Assembly (NCBI GenBank): GCA_014871385.1
Contig: CM026429.1
Span: 6,669,080 to 6,733,079, forward strand
Origin: Ceratodon purpureus
Lineage: Eukaryota > Streptophyta > Bryopsida > Pseudoditrichales > Ditrichaceae
Reading direction: 5' to 3'
Length of the DNA stretch: 64,000 nucleotides
Part shown: positions 1-10,491 of the stretch, one piece after another
How the letters are laid out: every line of letters starts with the position of its first letter
Numbering within the stretch: position 1 is the first letter of the stretch
The notes under the pieces: generated by a model
The model's database searches: none
What the model saw: the letters and a program-made list of their open reading frames with translations, nothing else
Told to the model about the DNA's origin: nothing
Made by a program: the position numbers and the translations under genes

Positions 1-106
1 AACCGGAAAATATCCTAAGACCTTCAATCAATTTCTACTTCTACTGGCGGAACATCAAATTTGTCGGTCGACGGATCTGTAACTTCAATTTCTGCCTGAT
101 CTGTAA

Positions 107-1896
107 CTAGCTGCCGGTTCTCCCCGTACATTGGTCGGAACATGCCTTCAGCAGCCATGCAAGTCTCCCCAAGAGCATGGAAGCGCTTCCTTGAGAATGG
201 ACATTGAGGTTGGAGGAGAGAGTGACACCTCATCATACTTCCATGAAGTGGGAGAATGGTAACTCAAGGTAACTTCTACTTGGATGAAGTAACATTCCGG
301 GAGAATGGACATTCCCCGAGGTTTCTCTAGTGTGACTCCCACTAGTGTTGCACCCAACCACCTTTACACATACCAGCTGCATCAACGTCCTTTTTGAGGG
401 CAGAGATCTTTGAAAGAGTTTCTGGACAACTCTGAGCGATTTGGTATTGGCAGTTTAAGTCATGTGAAGGCTTCTCCAGCACAACAGACGACCAGCTGCC
501 GACCTCACGGAATTCCTTCATTGCAGAACGCTTCACCCTTTCACTGGAGGTTTCAGAGAGCAAGATTACCTACAAAATTGAAAACAGTAGTTGTCAATTT
601 GCAATAGGTACTGCGAACAGTAGGACAAGATCCAAACTGCCTCTATTAGTTTTGCAAACATAGACGAGCACACTCCAGTGTGAGCACCCTAAAAAGCCGA
701 TGCTAGTTAATAACACAATCAGATATTCAAAGCACTATGATACATTGCAATTACAAGACGACTTGGCATTAATAGAGAAGTTCAAATTCTTACTTGACAG
801 TTTCCACCACTTGGGTTGATTATTTTTAACATCTTTTTGGTGTCATGAAGTCTTCCAGTTTCATGCTGCACAGTAGTTCGGGCTCAATGTCTTGTTGCAA
901 ATATCACAATTAGAAAATGTGAAACATTCCTGAATCATACGTACTCTTCTAGAGTATTCCTAAACTCCAGATAGAGGGCAAACACAAGAAAAGTTCCTCA
1001 CCTGATCAAACATTCCATCAGCTTCATCGACTAGCACAATCTTCATAGAAGTAGTGTTAAGCCATTTGGACGTTATATAACTCTTCATGGTACCCGAAGT
1101 GCCGACAACAACTTGATCTTCAACCATTGCACGCTTTGAGGGACGCTCGGGCGCAGAAGGTGTTGCAAGGCGTGCCGTTATTTTACCTTGACCCTCAGTG
1201 CAATGAGTTATCACCTTCTGAATCTGTTCTCACAAATAACAAACAGTCGTAAAAAGTGCTGCGCAGACTCCCTCGAATTAATGTACAATCCTCGACTTCT
1301 ATGTCTTCAATTAGGTCAAGTTTGCAAGATCATTGCACCCAAAAATTACAGTGGCTATATCTGGTCCCAGTATGTATGTAAAAACAGGCCTACTATACTC
1401 CTTGAAAATCTGGGTTATGTTTGTGATAATGTAACCATTAAGTAAATAGGTACAAATCACTGATACATATACCATGGATACGAAAAAAGGTGTATACTTA
1501 AAGTCATGATAAAACCCTCAGACAAAAATTTGTTGCTTATTTGAGAAGCTTGAATTTCTAAACAGCAAATGCAAACATGACAAAATGCTGTAGGAGCATC
1601 TCTAGGAACAGCAAATGGAACATGACAAAACAGCAGATAGTTAAAATACTTACATGAGCAGCGTCCTCCTTTGAAGCGCAGACGATGAGAACTTGTGGAG
1701 CCTTTATATTAGTATCCAACCGGGGCAGCACACTAATAATCGATACTAAAACGTTCAGCCCTTGTACACACAAGTTCTTGTTCGGAAGGGACTCCAAATT
1801 CTGATATATTGAAAACGCTGATGCATTCATGGTCATGTCCACTTCGTCTTTATGCCGCTCGGCCACTGCACCCGCAGATTTCTCAGCTCCCTCCAT
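107..1896 (-). pseudogene. Degenerate DBP5/DDX19-like DEAD-box helicase paralogue
   Basis: Four exons in phase (1896-1654, 1217-1002, 569-374, 189-107) give about 245 residues, against roughly 450-500 for DBP5/LOS4, the RNA helicase that remodels mRNPs at nuclear pores. The match follows DBP5 order: an N-terminal MNASAFSIYQNL block, then PNKNLCVQG, APQVLIVCA, QVVVGTSGTMKSYI (motif Ib region), VLVDEADGMFDQ (intact DEAD box), VILLSETSSERVKR (motif III region), and the start of RecA2. However, the Walker A GSGKT is absent: the sequence runs from VQGLN straight into VLVSIISVL. The PTRELA motif reads ASKEDAA, SAT reads SET, and translation stops shortly after motif IV, so motifs V and VI are lost. 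No ATPase activity is expected. Alternative reading for the last exon: a frame ending at position 24. Homology is fairly sure; pseudogene versus repurposed protein is open, because the exon phases remain intact. Confidence 0.65.
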
Positions 1897-3383
1897 AAGG
1901 TCGACTACTCCAACTCCTTCTCGGTTCAAGCAGCCTAAGACACGATCTGGCAATGCCGTTTCGTTCTCGGGAACATGCAGAGACACTACAAGGTAATATT
2001 TTCTTCTCCCATCAATGGAGTTGGCAACTCCATCACAGCTCACATAGCAGCAACCCGACCTCACTCACACATATGTTAAAGCGCTCTGCTAAACTCTACC
2101 CAGTTGTGACGGAGTTGTAATGGAGTTGCATTCTAGGAGTATCATTTTGCCTGGCTCTGTGGAGGCATTCTAGGAGTATCATTTTGCCTCCACACAGCTG
2201 CCGTGTCCCTGGGGCGAATTCTCTCCAATCCACGTCCCCTTTTTTTTCAGCATTATAACAAAAAAGTCCAACATCATCAACACATGCCTTTATTTCCATT
2301 CTTATAACCTTTGGGTAGGAAGGAGTGCACCATTCGAGGTGAGCAATGAGCATAGTCTGACCAAGTCATGCACTCAAGGATGGAGTTTAATACTCAGTGG
2401 ATAAAGTAGGCCTAGGAATGAAACTGCCATGGAGCCAGAATCTTGGAACTCACTCATTCTTTGATTTTAGTTTTTTATATGGTTAATCGTTATTTTTAAA
2501 ATTCATAATGCCCAAAAAAACACAGAGAATGCTCTTCAACCCCCCTGAGTGTTAAATCCTATTTCAATTGTTGGATTTCAGCCTAGGTTTATGATAGTTC
2601 AAAATTTCAAGCAGTTTCATGTCTGTGATTAATGAAAAAGGCCATGTATTCATACAACACCCTTTCTGTTGTTGAGGACAATGGTGGGCGGCTTCCAGAT
2701 GGTGAAAGGACCAGATTCCATCACCTTTGGAGCTACTTGATTGGTTGGGGATTTGTGTAAGAAATCATGGGAAATGTTCTGTTTATTCATATATAGTTTT
2801 TGTGTTTTTTTTTTGGTTCACAAGAGAACACTTAACAAACTTGCATTCATTTGCCCCTTGAAACTAACTAATCAAGTTTTCAAGTTGAATGTAGCCATAT
2901 GATTATTAACTATGCTTATCAAGAATCTCTGCATGAGTTGTGCCAGCATTACATCATCTGTTTCCTTTTTCAGATTTTTCCTCCACAAATGTGATTGCCT
3001 TATTCTATTTCTGTGGAACTGAACTCAACATACCTCTCTGGTGGAGAGCTTCAGGACGTTGAGGAAACTCACTGCAAGCTTTTCTATTTTCTTGAATCAG
3101 AATACCATACTTTGTGTACCAATCTTGAAGAGATTCAGGGCTAAGTTAGGTGACCAATGTTTCAATAAAAATGAACCAAACAGTGTGAGAATCAAACTCT
3201 ATCAGTTCAGATATCATAGCTGACATTGACAGAGATGCACACCGTATGCATGGAAAAGAATCGATCATGAGTCATATAGATACATCCTGGTGAAGATTGC
3301 CATTGAACATGATCTAAATCCCAGCCTTGACAATCACCTTCTCTAATTGGGTCTCCATCCACACAGTAAGCCGCCATTGTCTT
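1897..3383. other. Spacer between helicase-like gene and bL35 gene
   Basis: No convincing gene. It includes a perfect 25-bp direct repeat (first copy 2128-2152, second 2165-2189), spaced 37 bp, beginning gcattctaggagtatc. The repeat lies just upstream of the helicase-like reading frame. Short reading frames here have no recognisable domains. Confidence 0.5.
2128..2189. repeat. 25-bp direct repeat, two copies
   Basis: Two identical 25-bp copies, 12 bp apart edge to edge. Probably a local slippage duplication. Confidence 0.85.
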
Positions 3384-4607
3384 CTACTTCATTGTCTTCA
3401 AGTATGGCAAGGCACCGATCACGTTCTGCCAGTCACAATGCTTCACTTCGGTCTGCAAAATCCATTCAGGTTCCTTCAATATCTAGAGTTTGCAGATAAG
3501 GTCGTGTACTAAATGCTCACAGAAAAATCTAGGACGAACACAAGCGTATCCAAAAACATGAAAACACCATGATTGACATCTTACATCAACTCAAAAATTC
3601 CATGTATAATCACCTCCTCTATGAATATTACAAATCCTCTCATGACAACTCAAGGTACAATGCATGTGCAGGTACCCTAGCAGCCAGCTTAGATAAACCA
3701 CGGATCAAACTTTGATAATTCATAACTAACCCGATGTAGCTCCAGAAGTACAATTTCATTTTCAAATTCTTCTTGCGAGATAGACAGACTGATACAAACT
3801 CTCAGAGACATGAGAAACCGCAAAAGAACTGACAACATCTGGATTGGTGAGAGAAAGCTCACCTTGCCCGCGAGACGATTCTTTCGAGTTGTGGTCTTCT
3901 TCCTCAGAAGATGAGCTCTTCCTGCACATCTCCTGGTGATCTTGCCACTTCCGGTTACACTAAATCTCTTGGCGGACGCCTGCATTGCAACGAACGAGAT
4001 CCAAAGCTTAGGCTACAAGGAACCATATCCAGTACCATGTTTTAACTGGTACCTGGAAACGTTGCTAATATTCGGGTGAAGTGGCTTCCTACACTTGCAA
4101 TATTGCTAATTCCTGACTACATTGTTGGGCATTTCTTGCTTAATCTAGGTACTATGAAGCAATGATATTATTGCACAGCAACAACGCCATGACATCAATG
4201 ATAGAGAATGGAGCCATGATATCGGTGCGCTGCAACAAAAGCGTTCCAAATCTTAGGCTACAGAAAAACTGTGGAACGATATCATGCTTCAATGCAGCAA
4301 TGGTGCTAGGAAATACTAACGAGAAGGAAGAGCAAGGAGATTGCCAAACACGGCCAATCATCAATTCAAGGTTTCCAGAGGCAAGTCCGAATTCCAGAAA
4401 ACCGAAACAAGAGCGAGCACTGACCTTGTGGGATTTGAGCTTGTACCCAGCAGCAGCCACAGGCTGCGCGACGAGCTTCCTACATGCTGGCTGCGCCAGA
4501 GGGGCAGAGAAGGAGACGCTGGTGGAGGTGGATTTGAGCGACAAGCCCTTGAAGGAGGAGAGGAGCGAGACGACGCTGGGCCTTGCCGCAGTGCATACCG
4601 TCGCCAT
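3384..4607 (-). CDS. RPL35: Plastid ribosomal protein bL35 (50S subunit), nuclear-encoded
   Basis: Three exons (4607-4425, 3979-3863, 3452-3384) join in phase to 122 residues. Residues 1 to about 55 are a Ser/Ala-rich plastid transit peptide starting [20 protein letters not shown]. The mature part is a full bL35: [20 protein letters not shown], then the very basic [22 protein letters not shown] stretch, and the family-typical C-terminus [13 protein letters not shown] before TAG. The protein binds 23S rRNA in the chloroplast large subunit. All four splice sites are canonical GT-AG. The start is the only ATG giving a transit peptide. The gene is head-to-head with the glycosylase at 5089, so the 481 bp between the two start codons may act as a shared promoter. 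Identification is firm; the cleavage site is inferred. Confidence 0.93.
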
Positions 4608-5088
4608 GACTTCCCCTCACTCGGTTTCCTCTCTCACAAAGCTAACTTACCACCAAACCAAAATGTTCTGGAGATTGTCCTGGTTTTGTCGAGACCAGAT
4701 AACATCAGTTACGTCGCACGAATCCAACTCGCCAGGGCTTCGCATCTACCTCGATTCTAGATTCCAGTGGCCCAGAAACCAGGTTGCTCGCCTCAAAGGG
4801 CCCACCCGAGACCCAGAGCGATGAACAGTGATGAAGCTTATAGTTCGTCACTTCCGTGACGTCGACGCACTTGTCTCCACTTGTTCAATTCTCGACGTGT
4901 TACATCAACAACGGCCTTTGTTGAACTCTGAGAGAATGAGTCAGGTGCAATCATGTGAAGGTTTACGGTTTTGGATGTTGGCATCGTATGACATGAATTG
5001 GGAATGTTGTGGAGAGTGGGTTTAATCGAGAGGGTTAAGTTACATTAGTTGGGTAGTGATCAGTCAGAGTGGAAGGTTGTCGGTCGCC
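4608..5088. promoter_or_regulatory. Putative bidirectional promoter, bL35 / Nei-like gene
   Basis: The 481-bp interval between two divergent start codons must hold both 5' UTRs and both core promoters. No TATA box stands out at a convincing distance on either side. It contains a CGTCACTTCCGTGACGTCGA stretch at about 4847-4866, with CGTCA/TGACG words like those bound by plant bZIP factors. The regulatory role is inferred from layout only. Confidence 0.4.
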
Positions 5089-8000
5089 ATGGTGGAAGGT
5101 CCGCTGTTGCACCGCCTTGCGTTCGCGCATCGCAAGCTTCTATTTGGGCAGGTATGCTTTCTTCACTCTTTTGTGTTTAGGTTGATTTTTTGGTTTTTTG
5201 ATTATTTAGTTTGTGGATTGTTTGGGATATGTTTGTGTGGACGTTGGAGAATTGTGCAGTTGAATGCGGCTTAGTTGTGTAAGATGAGTATCCAAATGGG
5301 TCTGTGGTGGTCGCTTAGAGTTGCATTGGTTTTTTGTTGATTATTCCACGGTTCCTGCTTCTTACGATGGAAATGGCAGAAATTTACTGCAACGTCGCCC
5401 ACCGGGCGGTTCGCGGATGGAGCTGCAGCTATCGATGGGCTGTTCGTTTCGCATATCGAAGTACATGGGAAGAATATTTTTTATGTGAGTTGCTCGGAGG
5501 TGTTCTGTCTGGGGCTCTCTTCTTCACTCATGATTAGCTTTGCTAGGAACTTGGGGTTTAGGGGTTTGAGTCCCGTTCATCTACTGGATTATCCCTTTCT
5601 ATTTCTAGGTCTAGGCTGAATCTAGTTGCAATTTGTTTGCGCATATTTTATCGTGTAAACAGAGGTATGTGAAGTGCATGTGGCTAATTTGCTGAAAATG
5701 GACAGTTTTTCACTCGCGAGAGGGTCGGAGAGATAGGCGTGTTGGAGAAGGTCGGGGACGATGCATCTTCTGGCCCGTTGGAGGAGGCAGTTGTTGTGCA
5801 TATGCACTTGGGAATGTCGGGATCCTTTCGCACGTATAAGTTTCCAGGTACTATTCCTGCATTGTCTGCTCGGTGTCTTATGCACCGCTTTCCCAGTACA
5901 CTGACTTGTATTTTCTCACTTGCTAATGGGGGTTTTTCTTCTGAATTGCATGAACTGTGTGACATTTTAGTTTGAGATTGGATTGTTGATGATGTGGATG
6001 TATCTTATGTATGTTTATGGTTCGTTGTTTTGGACTATTAGGTCCAGTGCCAAGGGAAGCTACTCGACTACGGATGTATAACGAAGAACTAGGCGTTGAA
6101 GCACATTTAAGTGCAATGGTTTGTGACTATGGCACCATTGAGCTCTACCGGTAAATTGATCTTTTCCAATTGTTTGACGTGTTTGGAAATTTGATGAAAT
6201 GATCACATGCATCTAGACACTACCAAAGGAGGGTTATGTCAAGTTGTAAATACAGTTCATCATCTGTATATATGCGTACAATTCTCGGTTCTGCTTCCGC
6301 ATGATTTCAGCATTTTATAATTTAATAATGTTCTTGGTGCAACGATGATGCAGGAAAAAGATTCTGGAGTTGGGCCCAGATCCCTTACGAGAGGATGCTG
6401 ACAAGGAGCTGCTATGGGCGAGTATGCAGGCATTCATACTCAAAACTACGACTCTAGATAGGAACCAGGGCTCACCAAGATTTTAATTGTATATGGTTGT
6501 CACTTCTAAGAGGGTCCATCTAAAAGCCTTTCAGCAGTGCAGAGTTTATATTGGATTAAGCGTCTCACTTACATTTTCTGATGGGGATTTTGTATCAAAT
6601 TGTGGACTGTATCTGACTAATGAGTTATGGACAGAAAACGAAGCGGAGTATTGGTGCCGTTTTGATGGATCAATCTCTCGTTGCTGGAATTGGCAATATC
6701 TACAGAGCTGGTGCGTAAGTACTGGTAGCCTTTTGTTTATTCTTTTCCTTAATCAGTGCTCATTGATATGCCAACTGTAAGTTATGCGTCAGTGATAGCA
6801 GCCTTAATAGAGACATGTTCAATACATTGTTTAGTTGTGTCCTTATTTATTGTTTTCGAAAACTTCCCTACTGCAGAAATATTATTTGTGGTGGGACTTC
6901 ATCCAGACCAACCAGCAAATACTGTGTCTCGTGATAAATTTGAGTTTTTGTGGGAACAGGTAGTTTCTTCGTACTATGCAGCGTTACTTTTGTTCGAACT
7001 GGATTCCTCTAAACTTTTACAAGACGAATCTATTTATGTAGTTTCTTTTTTCTTAAATGTTGTCTGCGCTGCAAATTCTGACAATCTGGTCCCATTTTGC
7101 TGGACAGTCAGTACGACAGATGGAGATCGGAGTAGAAGTGGGCAACATCATAACCGTATTACCTGAAGATGCAGGTGCGTCTTGTAGGAAGCTTCATTTC
7201 GGTGCCTTCACCTTGCTGGCCCTGTTGCTCCTTTAAGTAGATGAATGATATCAGTTTCTATGTTGGTGTTATACCACGGCAATACGTTTTCCTGATTAGG
7301 GTGGTGAATGTGATGCCAGGGAAACCTCTTCGAAGTGCTGCTCCAAGTAAATTACGATATGTATATAATCAAAAGGCTTGCGGAAGGTGTGGTGGGGTAA
7401 TTACAGTCTGGAGCATAGCGCAGAGGTATTGGAAAACTGTGATAATGTTGTCTAATAATTTTTTTGTAACAAACCATTGCTCCTTCCCCTGGAGCCTAGC
7501 CATGTGTGTGCTTGTTTGTATGCAGATGGATTTTTGTTTGGTTACGTAATTCTCAGGGTATACTTACTGATCTGCCTAGAATGAAGTAGAAGTGAAATGG
7601 CATATTGTTTAGTTAAGGTCTGGTTCTTTTCAAGTAGCTACTTCCGCTTGTTCCTTCTTCGTCCTTGTTAGAGCGTGCTCAAGTACAATCTTGCTAATAG
7701 TTTCGGTGAATGTGCACTGCAGAAGTGTATATGCTTGCGAGGCATGTCAACCGCCACCTCTCGACTCTCCAGTCGTAAGCAAACGAGCTTTGAGGAAGAT
7801 TCCAGTGGACGAAGCTGATTCCATCTCAGCAGAAAATAGTGATGATGTACACGATGATGGTGCAACACCTGAAAAGAGGCCTACGAGGTATAGTTACTCG
7901 AGTTTGAAAAGATATATTTTGGAGTTTTTGTAATACGTAAAAGTCTGCAGTTTCTGAATATGATAGGGAACTTATGGTGGCATTGGTTATTCATGTGCAA

Positions 8001-8466
8001 TTCGTTGTATAGTGCAATAAGTGAAGTTTGCTCCGTTCGTGGTTGCAGGAAGAGAGTAGCTAAAGGTGGCAAGGTGATGGTACACCAAGCTTACAAGAAT
8101 GAAGACCCCAAAGGGTTACCTGAGTCGTTTGTTGTGCCTATTGATGAAGAAAAGTTCCTTGAGCGTCTTGGTAAAGGTGGTCAAATTAAAGAGGAGTTTA
8201 CTCAAACAGCTCCAATGCAGACAGAGGTTGACAGCAAAACTGGCATTAAATACTCTTCAAAAACAAGAAGAGCAAGGCAGAGCGCTGGAAATATCAAAAC
8301 TGACCAGCCAGAGTCGGTTGAGTACACGGTGAAAGGCAGTGCTACTTCAGAGAAGCCACTGGGGCGGCGCAGTGCTCGTGTCAAGAATCAAGCTGTAGCA
8401 GAGCGTGATCAAGGCTTTCCTGCACTGGGCTTCAGGGTTCGTAAAAAGAGGACAATCTTGAAGTAG
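5089..8466 (+). CDS. Nei/MutM-family (endonuclease VIII-like) DNA glycosylase
   Basis: Eleven exons (5089-5151, 5380-5484, 5706-5847, 6042-6150, 6354-6429, 6635-6710, 6877-6959, 7108-7174, 7320-7425, 7723-7887, 8049-8466) give 469 residues in continuous phase. The fold order is complete: N-terminal MVEGPLLHRL, the beta-sandwich with catalytic-type Lys in VHGKNIFY, HMHLGMSGSF, GPDPLRED, the H2TH helix with MDQSLVAGIGNIYRAE, and a zinc finger (CGRCGG then CEAC, about residues 265-295). Family members excise oxidised bases by Schiff-base chemistry. The nucleophile position after Met is Val instead of Pro, as in NEIL3. Overall the pattern (EGP.LHRLA, GRFADGA, LGPDPLR) resembles actinobacterial Nei2 more than plant FPG1. 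A basic tail of about 180 residues follows the zinc finger. Intron 5 appears to use a GC donor (CAG/GCATTC), required to keep phase. Confidence 0.88.
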
Positions 8467-10491
8467 CCAGTCATTTTTGCATTTGAATCCGTCTATTGGG
8501 TGATTTCAGACCTTGTGGATAGTTATATTGGTGGGATAACTTCCAGTCTAATCTCAGGATTGATCACTCTTGCCGTGTTTCCTCAGGGGAAGTTGGAGTT
8601 TCCGTCTCCGAGAGTTACAAGCTTATCTGTCCAGAATTTTCCTACAACTTCTGTGAGCTATGCCAGAAAGTCGCTATTCCTTAGTAGACCTCTCAACGGT
8701 TCTTGTAGCATGAAGTTCTCTTGTGCAACATTTCCTTTCCGCCACTTCATTCGCCCTCTATCTAGTGCACAACCTATCGGTAAAGTTGCTGCCTTAGGGT
8801 CAACATTTTTTGCGGGTGCAATATTGCTTCGAGGCAATATAGCTGGTGTACTGTAGATGCAGTTATGTCTATACAGGAGGATATGCCTCATCACTGTTTT
8901 GGTAGACATGACCCTGGTGATTGATTCAACGGTGGTGAAGAATTGCAATGGATAAAAGATTTTGATCTAGGATGCGACTAATACTCTAAAGTGGAATTTT
9001 TGGCTTACTATTTCAAGGCTTCCATTTCTTCAAGTTGCGACGAGGGAAAGTACAAATTTGCTTGGTACATGCTGTATGGTATTTTCATCACCCCTACTTG
9101 CACGCAAAGCCACAAACAGCGATACGATTTTATGCCATGGTCCTCTTTGGGTTTCAAAGATATCAAATGTAATTCAGGATCACTTTCTTGATACCTCAGG
9201 GAATTCATGTTTAAGGTCGACTGTCCTAAAAGCACCAACTTAAGCAACCTGACCTATTTTTAGCAGTATTAAATTCGAAATAAAAATATGATCACATTCA
9301 AAATAGATGTTCACGAGGATTGAAAAAATTTGCAACATGTAATCATTTTGGAATTTTATACAAAATTCCAAACTGCTAAGTAAGATTTGACCCAAATGCG
9401 CACTCTACAAATGAGGTACATCTGTCTTCTCACAATCAAGAGAATTAGAACAGGGCGCTTTTGGGTCGGGGGCGCTTTTAGGACAGCCGACCTTACACCA
9501 GCGTTGGGATGTTTGTGTATTTCCTGCACCATGTGTTCATCTAAAACGACGGTACCAAACAATCATCCAATATTACTATTCCTAAGCTGCAAAGCCATGT
9601 TGCAAGAATCATTTGACGCTATTGAATTTACAAAGCTTTAGCCAATGAGATGTAACAGAATCGGAGCTTACAGGTAGGAGACTCAATCTACTCCCACGAA
9701 GGGAAGTGGCGTTCCAAAGGTCCCATCCTCGTCCTAATGCACATTTTCGTTAGGACCTCCAACTATCAAACACGTAAATTTTGACAAATGGCATCCTGGT
9801 TTTGGCAACGACGCTGAAATATACTGCAACAGCACTATAAAAATTCATAAAACGAGGGCTGCAAAATTTTACTAAAACGTTTTTCGATTAACAATTAAAA
9901 TTTCACGAATTTTAATATAAATATCAGCGAGTGTTAACATCATCTGTAGAATCTGAGACTTCGCTTCTCAAAAATTCTAGCTGCACTAATAACAATAACA
10001 ATTCAACCACATCAAAGTTCAGGACGAAAATCCAATATATTGGTAGTTTAGTGATCTCCAATGCGATCAAGGAATTGGTTCGCTAGGAACCATATTTTGA
10101 TTAGCTTTCATGTCGGATCCATGTACATTTTGATAGGCTTCTATTCAACAGGATTCTCACCGTCCTCCCTCCACCCCCACCCCTCGGCTTACAGAGTTTG
10201 ATACGCACTCTGCAGTCTTGATAACGGTCTTTGCTTCGACCGTATGATGTGGTCTAGTTGACGCAAGCAAATGGCTTACCCAGAATACTTCGCTGAATGA
10301 ATCCAACTCCTTCAGTACAGAACAAATCAAAATGACTTTCTAAGTCATAATAGGGCGACTTGCCATGGAGACATCTAACCAGAGAGACCTACCAGTTCGA
10401 GATCATACTAATCAAGCCCGGGTAAAATGGCTTGGAAATTTCCAGGTCAGGTCAGGTCAGTGGATGCATCAACACATGATCCTACCGATGC
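8467..10491. other. Convergent spacer between Nei-like gene and PUMY
   Basis: The two flanking genes converge here. The first several hundred bases probably contain the 3' UTR of the glycosylase. The remainder is AT-rich and contains an inverted-repeat element at 9212-9495. No coding sequence is supported. Confidence 0.5.
9212..9495. repeat. Inverted-repeat (MITE-like) element
   Basis: Ends are a 22-bp inverted repeat with one mismatch: TAAGGTCGACTGTCCTAAAA at 9212 and its complement at 9474-9495. The right end also holds a second GGGCGCTTTT word. About 284 bp, non-coding. No clear target duplication, so the superfamily is unknown. Confidence 0.5.

Noticed and set aside
4162-4824. 220-codon plus-strand frame
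   Set aside because: Antisense to bL35 exon 1 and its intron; no domain.
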